A stretch of DNA of 64,000 nt, taken from contig NZ_FNKY01000001.1 of NCBI RefSeq assembly GCF_900103165.1, forward strand, positions 2,790,001-2,854,000, written 5' to 3'. Position numbers and translations under genes: made by a program. The notes under the pieces are model-generated. The model saw nothing but the letters and a program-made list of their open reading frames with translations. It searched no databases and was not told the origin of the DNA. Each line of letters opens with the position of its first letter. Within the stretch, counting starts at the first letter, position 1. Below are positions 55,485 to 64,000 of this stretch, one piece after another. This DNA is from Nitrosospira multiformis (GTDB lineage: Bacteria > Pseudomonadota > Gammaproteobacteria > Burkholderiales > Nitrosomonadaceae).

Positions 55485-57374
55485 CTACTGGATTACCATT
55501 ACATTCACAGAAGTGGGCGTGGTATTGCCTGCTGCATCCTTCGTTACCACCTCGATAGTATGCGCCCCGGCCGCGACTTTACGGATATTCCAGTTGTAAC
55601 CCAGCGTGCCCCCGCTTCCGGTTGCCTTCAGCACCCCATCGATATAGACGGTTTGCGTAATGCCTGCAGCGCCGCTATCGTCTGTGGCGTTTATACTGAC
55701 CGGCACATTGGTACCGGAGACATTACCCGCCACCGGATTGATGATTTTTACCACCGGCGCTGTCGTATCTTTGGGAACTGTTACGGTTCCATTGGCTACA
55801 TTCACCGCTACGGCGGCCGAAGCCTTGGAGTTGCCGGCCGCGTCGAACGCATAGGCAACCAGATTGGACATGCCGTTGGGAGTGCCGGCCGAATCCCAGG
55901 TGAAACCAAACGGCGCCGAGGTATCGATGGCGACCGTGGTGCTGTTGACCCGCAGCTCGACGCGGGTCACACCCACATTGTCGGTCGCTGCCACATTCAC
56001 GCCGACCAGCCCCGTCACCGTGGCGCCACCCAGGGGGGCGGAAATGGAAACCACCGGGGCCTGGGTATCCGGAGCCTCGGCGGTGGCCGCGGCAGCCTGC
56101 ACAGCCCGTGCGGCATTCACTCGTCCATAGCCATAATAGGCATCGCGGCCGGCGGCACCCAGGTCAACCGCCGTGGAGTACAGCAGACTCTCGACCTGGG
56201 TATTGGGCAGCGCTGGCTTGGCCGCCATCATGAGCGCAACCACGCCGGCAGTGACCGGACTCGATACTGAAGTGCCGGAAACCGCCCCGTAACCCCCTCC
56301 CTTGCTCGTCGTCCAGATCCCCGTGCCAGGTGCAGCCATGGCCACAAAAGTCCCATAGCTCGACCAGCTGGCTCTCACGTCATTGCCATCGGTGGCCGAT
56401 ACCGGAATCATCGCCGTGGTGGGAGTGAAATTCTCATTGATACCGTTGTTGCCGGCGGCCACTATCACCAGCCCCCCCTTGTCCTTCATGTATTGCGCAG
56501 CACTGACTACTGCCGGCCGGCTGGGCTGATTTGCAAAGCTGATGCTGGCAACGCGTATGCCGCGGTCGGCTGCATAGATCAAGCCATTGGCGATCATACT
56601 GGTATAACCGCCGCCGCTGACGTCGGTAACACGAATCGGCATGATCTTCGATTGACCCGCCACCGAGGTCACTCCTATGCCATTATTGCCGGCCGCGGCG
56701 GCCGCGCCTGCGACTTTGGTGCCATGGCCAAAAACGTCCGAGGTATTGGAATTATTGTCGTAGAAATTCCACCCCGGCACCAGCCGGGTGGCAAGATCGG
56801 GATGGGCGCTATCGACACCTGAATCCAGTATGGCAATGGTCACACCCGCGCCCTGAGAACTATCCCAGGCCGCGGGCGCACCGATTTTTGGCAGATGCCA
56901 CGCGCTGCCATAGTAAGGATCATTCGGCACCAGTTCGGGCGAATCACGATAATCGGGTTCCGCCAACTTGAGATGCGGGTGGCGAGCCAGCCTTGCAGCG
57001 ACCGCCTTTTCCGAGGCATTACCCGGCAAGTCCACGATGTACAAGTCGCTCTGCCCGATCTTCCTGGCCTTGCCGCCGTGGGCGCCGAGTATCTTTGCCA
57101 GTTCCTTTTCCGGCAGCCCGGCGCGCGGCATCACCAGAATCCGTCCTTTTGCCCATGTTTCGGAACCAGCCGATCGCGACCCCTTGTCTTCCGGAGGTGC
57201 GGCGTTGGAAACCACCGGGGCTGTCATGCAACTGGTCAATACGAATGCCGCGACACCGTGCCGCGCAAGGATGAGACGCCGTGAGCCAAAAAAGCCTGAA
57301 AGAGTTAGTGTTGCGGCCCCCGCAGCCGGACCCTCTACCCCGGCAGCAGGTAATGCACGTTTGTTAATATTCAC
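55485..57374 (-). CDS. Secreted S8 (subtilisin-like) serine protease, copy 1
   Basis: A 629-residue subtilase. After a twin-arginine-like leader (SRRLILARHGVAAFVLTSC) and a propeptide (about 75-145), the catalytic domain shows Asp184 (AILDSGVDSAHPD), His217 (VFGHGTKVAG), the oxyanion Asn in VAAGNNG and Ser369 (SGTSVSSPVTAG). Residues 430-629 form two bacterial Ig-like domains (VSISAPLGGATVTGLVGVNV; VKIINPVAGNVSGTNVPVSI). It starts with GTG after AGGAGG. DNA from its second base to 56104 appears identical to subtilase 2; beyond that they diverge. Confidence 0.93.
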   Translation of the reverse strand: MNINKRALPAAGVEGPAAGAATLTLSGFFGSRRLILARHGVAAFVLTSCMTAPVVSNAAPPEDKGSRSAGSETWAKGRILVMPRAGLPEKELAKILGAHGGKARKIGQSDLYIVDLPGNASEKAVAARLARHPHLKLAEPDYRDSPELVPNDPYYGSAWHLPKIGAPAAWDSSQGAGVTIAILDSGVDSAHPDLATRLVPGWNFYDNNSNTSDVFGHGTKVAGAAAAAGNNGIGVTSVAGQSKIMPIRVTDVSGGGYTSMIANGLIYAADRGIRVASISFANQPSRPAVVSAAQYMKDKGGLVIVAAGNNGINENFTPTTAMIPVSATDGNDVRASWSSYGTFVAMAAPGTGIWTTSKGGGYGAVSGTSVSSPVTAGVVALMMAAKPALPNTQVESLLYSTAVDLGAAGRDAYYGYGRVNAARAVQAAAATAEAPDTQAPVVSISAPLGGATVTGLVGVNVAATDNVGVTRVELRVNSTTVAIDTSAPFGFTWDSAGTPNGMSNLVAYAFDAAGNSKASAAVAVNVANGTVTVPKDTTAPVVKIINPVAGNVSGTNVPVSINATDDSGAAGITQTVYIDGVLKATGSGGTLGYNWNIRKVAAGAHTIEVVTKDAAGNTTPTSVNVMVIQ

Positions 57375-57860
57375 CCGTAGTTCCTCCTCGTGATAGGGAG
57401 GCGGAACCGCCTGGATAGGCCTGGAGAGAAAAACGCTCAGTAATTGGCTATGAAAATCCGAATCCGAACGTATTACTTGATTCCCGTCAATTCACAACTT
57501 GACTAAGAAAATGGCGTTATCTGGCAGTCCTGCCGTCCTGGGGCGTATGCCCGGTAGACCGTCGACTTTGCGCCCCCCGCTTTCGCGAGGTTTGCCCTTT
57601 ACAGATCAAGAATTCTGGCGTTATCTTACATGAACCACGCACGTTGCCTATTAGACTGAAGTACAACTTGGGAGTAAACAATGGGTACAAAAAAACGGAA
57701 AGAAAATTATCAGCAAGCAAGGTGTCTCACATTGCTGCTAATTGAATTAACTGAGGATTATCAAATGCGCAAGCACAAGAAGCGATATTGCCTGAGGGGC
57801 AATGCATAATTGCCATTGCAAGCCAACGTACGCTGCAGGAGGATCGCTCTTGATAGTCAG

Positions 57861-57886
57861 CAAACAACAAACCCGCCGAAGCGGGT
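57861..57886 (-). terminator. Intrinsic terminator of PEP-CTERM gene 1
   Basis: Minus strand CCCGCTTCGGCGGG (57885-57872) followed by TTTGTTGTTTG, about 27 bases after the PEP-CTERM stop. Confidence 0.85.
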
Positions 57887-57912
57887 CTGTATGTTGAAGC
57901 TGGGAAAGTTAA

Positions 57913-58707
57913 CTATTTTTTCTGCCTGCGGGCTGCACCGAGTCCCAATAGACCCAAGCCAAGAAGTGTGAGTGTCGCTGGCTCAGCAATAAGGACGGGG
58001 GGGTCGCGAGGATCGCCGGGAACATTGAGTTCCGTCAGACTTGTTCCATACTGAAAGCTGACGTTCGAAATGTCAGTTATTGATAAGCCATTTACGCCAG
58101 TCAGGACAAAAACAACCGTATCTTGGATGAGAGGATCCTTGGACAACCCACCGTTTGGATTAAAACCCGATGCGGCCGAAATAATCCCGAAATTTATTCC
58201 ATTGAGTGATGCTGGCTTGTCCAGATCGGCGCCGGCAAGGCCATTATTGAAATTGCCGATATTGCCCGATATGCCGCTGGTCAGATAGCCCGAGCTTGAA
58301 ATTCCCCTGTCAGCACCGCCGGTAAACGAAGTCGCCTGGTAGCCAAATTCGCCGCTAACGTTCGTGAGACCGGTGCAATTGGCTAAATCGCAGGCACCCA
58401 GAATAGACGACCCAGCGCCTACCGTCGCCGAAACCGGCGTCAGAAGGGGATTCCCCGTGAAATCCCAAAATAGACCGGTAAGAGTACTGCCCGGCACATC
58501 TTGCCCGCTGTTCGAGGGTGAAGTATTTTGCAAAGTGATCGTTAAATTGTTGCCGACAATATCGAAAATAGCTGATGCGGCGACAGGAACGCCGCCTGGA
58601 CCTGTCCCCGAACCCGTAAAGGTAATAGGAACTGCCATAGCGTCCAATGATGCAGCCGATGCTACAAGCACCCCCGCAAACGCTACGGATAATTTTGAGT
58701 ATTTCAT
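57913..58707 (-). CDS. PEP-CTERM sorting-domain protein, tandem copy 1
   Basis: A 264-residue secreted protein: signal peptide (MKYSKLSVAFAGVLVASAAS, ending SLDAMA), beta-rich body (ITFTGSGTGPGGVPVAASAI; LTITLQNTSPSNSGQDVPG) with one cysteine pair (GACDLANCTG), and the sorting signal AEPATLTLLGLGLLGLGAAR plus basic tail. The usual PEP reads AEPAT. It is the downstream member of a 1334-base tandem duplication whose other copy begins at 60041. Exosortase is not in the window. Confidence 0.9.
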   Translation of the reverse strand: MKYSKLSVAFAGVLVASAASLDAMAVPITFTGSGTGPGGVPVAASAIFDIVGNNLTITLQNTSPSNSGQDVPGSTLTGLFWDFTGNPLLTPVSATVGAGSSILGACDLANCTGLTNVSGEFGYQATSFTGGADRGISSSGYLTSGISGNIGNFNNGLAGADLDKPASLNGINFGIISAASGFNPNGGLSKDPLIQDTVVFVLTGVNGLSITDISNVSFQYGTSLTELNVPGDPRDPPVLIAEPATLTLLGLGLLGLGAARRQKK

Positions 58708-59205
58708 TTTTTTATGACTCCTGGTAGTAAGCTACAAATATGTTTTTGACCCTAATTACATATAAAGCAATTTACGTGCCATGTTATATAACTCATTAAT
58801 TTCAATTAAGATTAAGCTCTCCCTATACTGATAATCCACACGTTGGTAAAAATACTCGACAGAAAAAGATCTTCAAAAAAGCCTGCGTCGCTTCTTTACG
58901 CTTAAATTGAGCTACTTTGTAAGCTGTTAAAAAATCGCTTTGATATGCTTATTTAATTCATTATTAATTTCTTTAGCAAATGCGCGCATTTGCTCTGACA
59001 GCGCGATAGATTCGTTGTCAACAAAAAAAACGGGAAGAAAGTTATCAGCAAGTAAGGTCTCATATTGCTACTAACCGAATTAACTGAGGATTATCAAATG
59101 TGCAAGCACAAGAAGCGATATTGCCTGAGGAGCAATATATAATTGCTATTGCAAGAGAAAGTACGCTGCAGGAGGATCGCTCCTTGATAGTCAGAAAACA
59201 ACAAA
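58708..59205. other. Intergenic part of the PEP-CTERM tandem unit
   Basis: About 500 bases separating the two PEP-CTERM genes. Its left part corresponds to 60042-60260 and its right part (59000-59205) to 57680-57871, so it is the junction of two duplicated units. No gene recognised; a 14-codon frame (MCKHKKRYCLRS) near 59098 is shared between units but unconvincing. Confidence 0.5.
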
Positions 59206-59219
59206 CCCGCCGAAGCGGG
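59206..59219 (-). terminator. Intrinsic terminator of PEP-CTERM gene 2
   Basis: The same CCCGCTTCGGCGGG stem as at 57872-57885, followed on the minus strand by TTTGTTGTTTTC. Confidence 0.85.
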
Positions 59220-59246
59220 TCTGTATGCTGAAACTGGGAAAGTTAA

Positions 59247-60041
59247 CTATCTTTTCTGCCTGCGGGCTACACCGAGTCCCAATAGACCCAAGCCAAGAAG
59301 CGCGAGTGTCGCTGGCTCAGGAATAAGGACAGGGGGATCGCGGGGATCGCCGGGAACATTGAGTTCCGTCAGACTCGTTCCATACTGAAAGCTGACGTTC
59401 GAAATGTCAGTTATTGACAAGCCATTTACGCCAGTCAGGACAAAAACAACCGTATCTTGGATGAGAGGATCCTTGGACAACCCACCGTTTGGATTAAAAC
59501 CCGATGCGGCTGAAATAATCCCGAAATTTATCCCATCAAGTGATGCAGGCTTATCCAGATCAGTGCCGGCAAGGCCATTATTGAAATTGCCGATATTGCC
59601 CGATAAGCCGCTGGTCAGATAGCCTGAGCTTGAAATTCCTCTATCAGCACCGCCGGTAAACGAGGCCGCCTGGTATCCAAATTCGCCGCTAACGTTCGTG
59701 AGACCAGTGCAATTGACCAAATCGCAGGCACCCAGAATAGACGACCCAGCGCCTACCGTCGCCGAAACCGGCGTCAGAAGGGGATTTCCCGTGAAATTCC
59801 AAAATAGACCGGTAAGAGTACTGCCCGGCACATCTTGCCCGCTGTTCGAGGGTGAAGTATTTTGCAAGGTGACCGTTAAATTATTGCCGACAATATTGAA
59901 AATAGCTGATGCGGTGACAGGAACGCCGCCTGGGCCTGTCCCCGAACCCGTAAAGGTAATAGGAATCGCCATAGCGTCCAATGATGCAGCCGATGCTACA
60001 AGCATCCCCGCAAACGCTACAGATAATTTTGAGTATTTCAT
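59247..60041 (-). CDS. PEP-CTERM sorting-domain protein, tandem copy 2
   Basis: A 264-residue near-duplicate of the protein at 57913; the two differ at only about fifteen to twenty residues by eye. This copy keeps the canonical signal PEPATLALLGLGLLGLGVAR, whereas copy 1 has A in place of the first P context (IAEPAT versus IPEPAT). Both carry their own terminator and upstream region, so they are separate transcription units. Confidence 0.9.
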   Translation of the reverse strand: MKYSKLSVAFAGMLVASAASLDAMAIPITFTGSGTGPGGVPVTASAIFNIVGNNLTVTLQNTSPSNSGQDVPGSTLTGLFWNFTGNPLLTPVSATVGAGSSILGACDLVNCTGLTNVSGEFGYQAASFTGGADRGISSSGYLTSGLSGNIGNFNNGLAGTDLDKPASLDGINFGIISAASGFNPNGGLSKDPLIQDTVVFVLTGVNGLSITDISNVSFQYGTSLTELNVPGDPRDPPVLIPEPATLALLGLGLLGLGVARRQKR

Positions 60042-60635
60042 TTTTTATGACTCCTGGTAGTAAACTACAAATATGTTTGACCCTAATCGCATATGAAGCA
60101 ATTTACGTGCCATATTTTATAATATCATTAATTTTAATTAAATTTAAGCTCTTCCTATATTGATAGTCCATATTTCTGTAAGAATACTCGACAAAAGAAA
60201 TCCTCAAAAAAGCCTGCATCGCTTCTTTAAGCCTAAGTTGAATTACTTTGTAAAACTGTTAGGTTTTACTAGCGATGTTGTCAGCGTCACTAGGGCCTGT
60301 TAACACCGGAGAATAGTTGGATTGCATTTTACTGACTTCGGAGGTCTTGGCTTCGGACTGAGAAACACCTTGTCGATTCAAAGGATATTAGCGTAAGGAC
60401 TTACTGCTCGCGGGCTGGCAACCAGTCATTCGCGACTCCCTGTAACGCTTTGTATGCCCGGGTGCCTGAACTCGCAATAATTGTACGTTAGGGTATTGAT
60501 TCCCCGGTTGAACAGCCTTTGTCATATAAGATGGATTCGGTATCGGAATGTAAACAATTCCGACAAAAGCAGGATCGCAAATATGGAACCCCTTATCCAT
60601 TTTCAAGCGCCAGGGGCAGCTCGGGCAGACCCAAC
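60042..60635. other. Intergenic region between PEP-CTERM gene 2 and subtilase 2
   Basis: Roughly 600 bases. The first 220 repeat the upstream region of PEP-CTERM gene 1. A lone family C terminus, CTAGGGCCTGTTAACAC, is at 60290-60306. A minus-strand frame at 60388-60606 (72 codons) is present but resembles nothing I know. Confidence 0.45.
60290..60306. repeat. Solo terminus of the family C MITE
   Basis: CTAGGGCCTGTTAACAC exactly matches the first 17 bases of the element at 29663; no partner terminus is nearby. Confidence 0.65.
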
Positions 60636-60670
60636 AAAAACCGGCCCATGTGATGCCTGGGCCGGTTTTA
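60636..60670 (-). terminator. Intrinsic terminator after subtilase 2
   Basis: Minus strand AAAACCGGCCCAGGCATC pairs with CATGGGCCGG, followed by TTTTTGTTGGG, 23 bases past the stop. Paralogous to the terminator at 55424-55460. Confidence 0.75.
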
Positions 60671-60692
60671 TAGCGCGAATCCGCTCGTGTTG

Positions 60693-62585
60693 CTACTTGA
60701 TTACCATTACATTGACGGAAGCAGACGAGGCATTGCCCGCTTTATCCTTCGCCACCGCCCGGATGGTATGCGTTCCAGCTGTGACACTATTGGTGCGGGT
60801 ATTCCAGTTGTAACCCAGCGTGCTCCCGCTTCCGGTTGCCTTCAGCACCCCATCGATATAGACGGTTTGCGTAATGCCTGCGGCACCGCTATTGTCGGTT
60901 GCGTTTAAGCTGATAGCGACGTTACTGGAGATATTACCCGCCACCGGATTGATGATTTTTACCACCGGCGCTGTCGTATCTTTGGGAACTGTCACGGTTC
61001 CATTGGCCACATTCACCGCTACGGCGGCCGAAGCCTTGGAGTTGCCGGCCGCGTCGAATGCATAGGCAACCAGATTGGACATGCCGTTGGGGGTGCCGGC
61101 CGAATTCCAGGTGAAGCCAAACGGCGCCGAGGTATCGATCGCGACCGTGGCGCTGTTGACCCGCAGCTCGACACGGGTCACGCCCACATTGTCGGTCGCG
61201 GTCACATTCACGCCGACCAGTCCCGTCACCGTGGCACCGCCCAGGGGGGCGGAAATGGAAACCGCCGGAACCTGGGTATCTGCTGTTTGGGTAGCACCCA
61301 CGGCGGCCTTTATCGCCCGTGCGGCATTCACTCGTCCATAGCCATAATAGGCATCGCGGCCGGCGGCACCCAGGTCAACCGCCGTGGAGTACAGCAGACT
61401 CTCGACCTGGGTATTGGGCAGCGCTGGCTTGGCCGCCATCATGAGCGCAACCACGCCGGCAGTGACCGGACTCGATACTGAAGTGCCGGAAACCGCCCCG
61501 TAACCCCCTCCCTTGCTCGTCGTCCAGATCCCCGTGCCAGGTGCAGCCATGGCCACAAAAGTCCCATAGCTCGACCAGCTGGCTCTCACGTCATTGCCAT
61601 CGGTGGCCGATACCGGAATCATCGCCGTGGTGGGAGTGAAATTCTCATTGATACCGTTGTTGCCGGCGGCCACTATCACCAGCCCCCCCTTGTCCTTCAT
61701 GTATTGCGCAGCACTGACTACTGCCGGCCGGCTGGGCTGATTTGCAAAGCTGATGCTGGCAACGCGTATGCCGCGGTCGGCTGCATAGATCAAGCCATTG
61801 GCGATCATACTGGTATAACCGCCGCCGCTGACGTCGGTAACACGAATCGGCATGATCTTCGATTGACCCGCCACCGAGGTCACTCCTATGCCATTATTGC
61901 CGGCCGCGGCGGCCGCGCCTGCGACTTTGGTGCCATGGCCAAAAACGTCCGAGGTATTGGAATTATTGTCGTAGAAATTCCACCCCGGCACCAGCCGGGT
62001 GGCAAGATCGGGATGGGCGCTATCGACACCTGAATCCAGTATGGCAATGGTCACACCCGCGCCCTGAGAACTATCCCAGGCCGCGGGCGCACCGATTTTT
62101 GGCAGATGCCACGCGCTGCCATAGTAAGGATCATTCGGCACCAGTTCGGGCGAATCACGATAATCGGGTTCCGCCAACTTGAGATGCGGGTGGCGAGCCA
62201 GCCTTGCAGCGACCGCCTTTTCCGAGGCATTACCCGGCAAGTCCACGATGTACAAGTCGCTCTGCCCGATCTTCCTGGCCTTGCCGCCGTGGGCGCCGAG
62301 TATCTTTGCCAGTTCCTTTTCCGGCAGCCCGGCGCGCGGCATCACCAGAATCCGTCCTTTTGCCCATGTTTCGGAACCAGCCGATCGCGACCCCTTGTCT
62401 TCCGGAGGTGCGGCGTTGGAAACCACCGGGGCTGTCATGCAACTGGTCAATACGAATGCCGCGACACCGTGCCGCGCAAGGATGAGACGCCGTGAGCCAA
62501 AAAAGCCTGAAAGAGTTAGTGTTGCGGCCCCCGCAGCCGGACCCTCTACCCCGGCAGCAGGTAATGCACGTTTGTTAATATTCAT
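60693..62585 (-). CDS. Secreted S8 (subtilisin-like) serine protease, copy 2
   Basis: A 630-residue paralogue of subtilase 1 with the same leader, propeptide, Asp184/His217/Ser369 triad and two Ig-like domains. It starts with ATG at 62585 (GTG in copy 1) after AGAGGAAA. The first 423 codons appear identical at DNA level to copy 1. After VNAARA a short segment differs completely (IKAAVGATQTADTQ versus VQAAAATAEAPDTQ), then similarity resumes with scattered changes. The open frame continuing to 62843 was not used, because homology to copy 1 begins exactly at the start codon. Confidence 0.93.
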   Translation of the reverse strand: MNINKRALPAAGVEGPAAGAATLTLSGFFGSRRLILARHGVAAFVLTSCMTAPVVSNAAPPEDKGSRSAGSETWAKGRILVMPRAGLPEKELAKILGAHGGKARKIGQSDLYIVDLPGNASEKAVAARLARHPHLKLAEPDYRDSPELVPNDPYYGSAWHLPKIGAPAAWDSSQGAGVTIAILDSGVDSAHPDLATRLVPGWNFYDNNSNTSDVFGHGTKVAGAAAAAGNNGIGVTSVAGQSKIMPIRVTDVSGGGYTSMIANGLIYAADRGIRVASISFANQPSRPAVVSAAQYMKDKGGLVIVAAGNNGINENFTPTTAMIPVSATDGNDVRASWSSYGTFVAMAAPGTGIWTTSKGGGYGAVSGTSVSSPVTAGVVALMMAAKPALPNTQVESLLYSTAVDLGAAGRDAYYGYGRVNAARAIKAAVGATQTADTQVPAVSISAPLGGATVTGLVGVNVTATDNVGVTRVELRVNSATVAIDTSAPFGFTWNSAGTPNGMSNLVAYAFDAAGNSKASAAVAVNVANGTVTVPKDTTAPVVKIINPVAGNISSNVAISLNATDNSGAAGITQTVYIDGVLKATGSGSTLGYNWNTRTNSVTAGTHTIRAVAKDKAGNASSASVNVMVIK

Positions 62586-63345
62586 GCTTTGATTTCCTCT
62601 TCTCATTATTTCTGATTTTGAAAAATTCCACATGGGAATACCTATGGAAGCACAACCGGCATGAAGCCCATTTCTTCCCGCCGCATTTCTTTGCCGTCTG
62701 TAATGACGATGTGAAAGCCGGTTGAATCCACTCGCCCCCTGATCCATAAGCCGGTGGATGCAAATGGAGCCTTGCTCGAAGACGGATAAACAGGATCTGA
62801 CCCAGGGGATCGCTTCCTCGGTCAGCCATGGCCCTACGCGCACCCTTTAGCTATGGGTCAAAGAAGGAAGGAAACTGGACAGAATGGCCCTGAATGGACT
62901 TTTATGATGTCTTGATACCGATCCGGATCACAAAATCCGGATTAGTCAAAGAACAGCTTGAATGCCGTGCACTCCCAGGAAACTATCTTGTATCGTCATC
63001 TTTTGAATCCTTCTTTTTTACTTTTGTTTTGTTACGGTTTCTGTATTTCTTATCTGTGATCGCTCCTTTGCACTTTAGCAAATGATCGGGCAATGCGATT
63101 GAAGCATTTATCATGCCAGAATATATAATTCATACGAAACAATAAGTTAACACAAACTCCAGGAGAGAATAGAAAAAATTATGTAGCCTTCCAGCAACAT
63201 AATATTGATGAGTTAATATAACTGATTGAAAAAATTGAATATGCCATGTCGTCAAATCACGACAAACAGATATGCCATGACAGGTCAGTGAAATACCGCC
63301 TTCGCCGGAGTGATGTTATTAATGTTTGTTCCGGGGATGAATGGT
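62586..63345. other. Region between gspM and subtilase 2
   Basis: About 760 bases. The part nearest subtilase 2 has open minus-strand frames in two phases (for example CGGKKWASCRLCFHRYSHVEF) that may be decayed coding DNA. The rest is AT-rich and empty. The promoter of subtilase 2 should be here. No gspN follows gspM. Confidence 0.4.
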
Positions 63346-63837
63346 TTAATGCGAAGTGATGCGAATGAATGTCCCCGTCACACTCACCATGCCCGATTCG
63401 GGCAGAGCTTCGATCCGTCCGCCATCGAAACGGACCTGCTGCGATTGCATTGCCGCCACCCAGTTAAGCCAGTCCGCGAACGGCACGGCGCTGAACCCTA
63501 CCTGAACCTGATTCGCGTCCGTCGCGTCGAGGCTGACCAGTGCATGGGATAACCCCGCGGCATTAATCCGGGTTTGCATCAGTGTGCGCAAATCATCGGG
63601 TGATGCTGCCAAGGGTGGGGCGGCGCGCAGGCTTTCATGCTCGGACGCCTGTTGTTCGAGGCGGACTGACTGTGCCCGAAGCACCGGAACACTCGCACGC
63701 AGCTGGGTACGCGCCCGGTCCGCCTCCACTACCAACCATAGATACAGGGTTACACTCAGAAAAATGGCCAGCAAAGCAATGGATATACGCTCACGCGGCG
63801 CACGCGATTCCCAGAGTTTAAGAATCCGTGCTCTCAT
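63346..63837 (-). CDS. gspM: Type II secretion system protein M
   Basis: A 163-residue inner-membrane protein: cytoplasmic basic start (MRARILKLWESRAPRERISI), one TM helix (ALLAIFLSVTLYLWLVV), a coiled coil, then a small periplasmic ferredoxin-like domain (LMQTRINAAGLSHALVSLDA; VPFADWLNWVAAMQSQ). This is the GspM layout; it partners GspL in the inner-membrane platform. Its ATG overlaps the gspL stop (ATGA). The genes downstream on this strand are a subtilase and PEP-CTERM proteins, possible secretion clients. Confidence 0.88.
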   Translation of the reverse strand: MRARILKLWESRAPRERISIALLAIFLSVTLYLWLVVEADRARTQLRASVPVLRAQSVRLEQQASEHESLRAAPPLAASPDDLRTLMQTRINAAGLSHALVSLDATDANQVQVGFSAVPFADWLNWVAAMQSQQVRFDGGRIEALPESGMVSVTGTFIRITSH

Positions 63838-64000
63838 GATGCCCTTAGATTGATGACAACGACTCCGGTCCCCGCTTCAGCGGGAACCGGGGGAACATCC
63901 ACGCTCAGGCCGTTTTCCCGCAAGCGTGCAACAATATGGCGTATTGCCGCTTCGTCGATGGCGGCAAGTTCCAGCGTCATCCGCGCATCCTCATAGGTAA
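63834..64000 (-). CDS. gspL: Type II secretion system protein L, C-terminal end
   Basis: The minus strand from the window edge reads YEDARMTLELAAIDEAAIRH, then LRENGLSVDVPPVPAEAGTG and VVVINLRAS before a TGA that overlaps the gspM start. Small periplasmic domain of GspL; the rest lies outside the window. Confidence 0.8.
   Translation of the reverse strand, partial: TYEDARMTLELAAIDEAAIRHIVARLRENGLSVDVPPVPAEAGTGVVVINLRAS

Noticed and set aside
62586-62843. 86-codon N-terminal extension of subtilase 2
   Set aside because: Homology with subtilase 1 begins at 62585, which has a ribosome binding site; the extension resembles no signal or propeptide.

Overview
The window looks like chromosomal DNA of a betaproteobacterial ammonia oxidiser of the Nitrosomonadaceae (Nitrosospira-like). 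This is an inference from gene content, protein style and gene order: clpB beside dapA, alaA-hom-thrC, PEP-CTERM proteins, Kef-type antiporter with YbdK, and a urea-type binding protein feeding a signalling operon. No rRNA or tRNA gene was seen.

Layout. Bases 1-9156 are housekeeping: the dapA start, heat-shock clpB with a readable sigma-32 promoter, an FMN glutamate-synthase-like gene, nadC, and an overlapping antiporter-ybdK-peptidase C26 operon. Bases 9157-30540 are accessory and heavily scarred. They hold a broken metallo-beta-lactamase-fold gene, an RND efflux operon (permease, adaptor, outer-membrane factor), and a second permease copy whose operon is cut off just inside the adaptor gene. 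Around these lie at least seven decayed IS fragments (IS3, IS110 and a DUF772-like type), MITE-like elements, one orphan type I-E CRISPR repeat, a LysR/porin pair with a duplicated operator region, and an ardC-like antirestriction pseudogene split by a MITE. Bases 30541-36729 return to ordinary genes: a PEP-CTERM protein and the alaA-hom-thrC operon.

Bases 36806-50260 are dominated by signalling. An operon couples a urea/amide-type periplasmic binding protein to a large hybrid histidine kinase and a REC-EAL phosphodiesterase. A divergent LapD-like degenerate GGDEF/EAL receptor is followed by an unrecognised 715-residue membrane protein with EF-hand-like loops, then class I aldolase. Bases 50279-54236 carry a PLD-family lipoprotein, a PEBP-family protein, Hsp20, a CBS-pair protein and a DUF2934 protein.

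Bases 54430-62585 form a duplicated secretion-related cluster on the minus strand: a Kazal-type inhibitor, two subtilases that share about 1.27 kb of apparently identical sequence, and between them two tandem PEP-CTERM genes, each with its own terminator. The window ends in a type II secretion operon (gspL end, gspM).

The strongest points for follow-up are: the duplicated RND permease that has lost one of the two TM4 aspartates, three families of MITE-like repeats, the three-gene urea-type sensor to c-di-GMP operon, the LapD-like gene with its unknown EF-hand-like neighbour, and the subtilase/Kazal/PEP-CTERM cluster.
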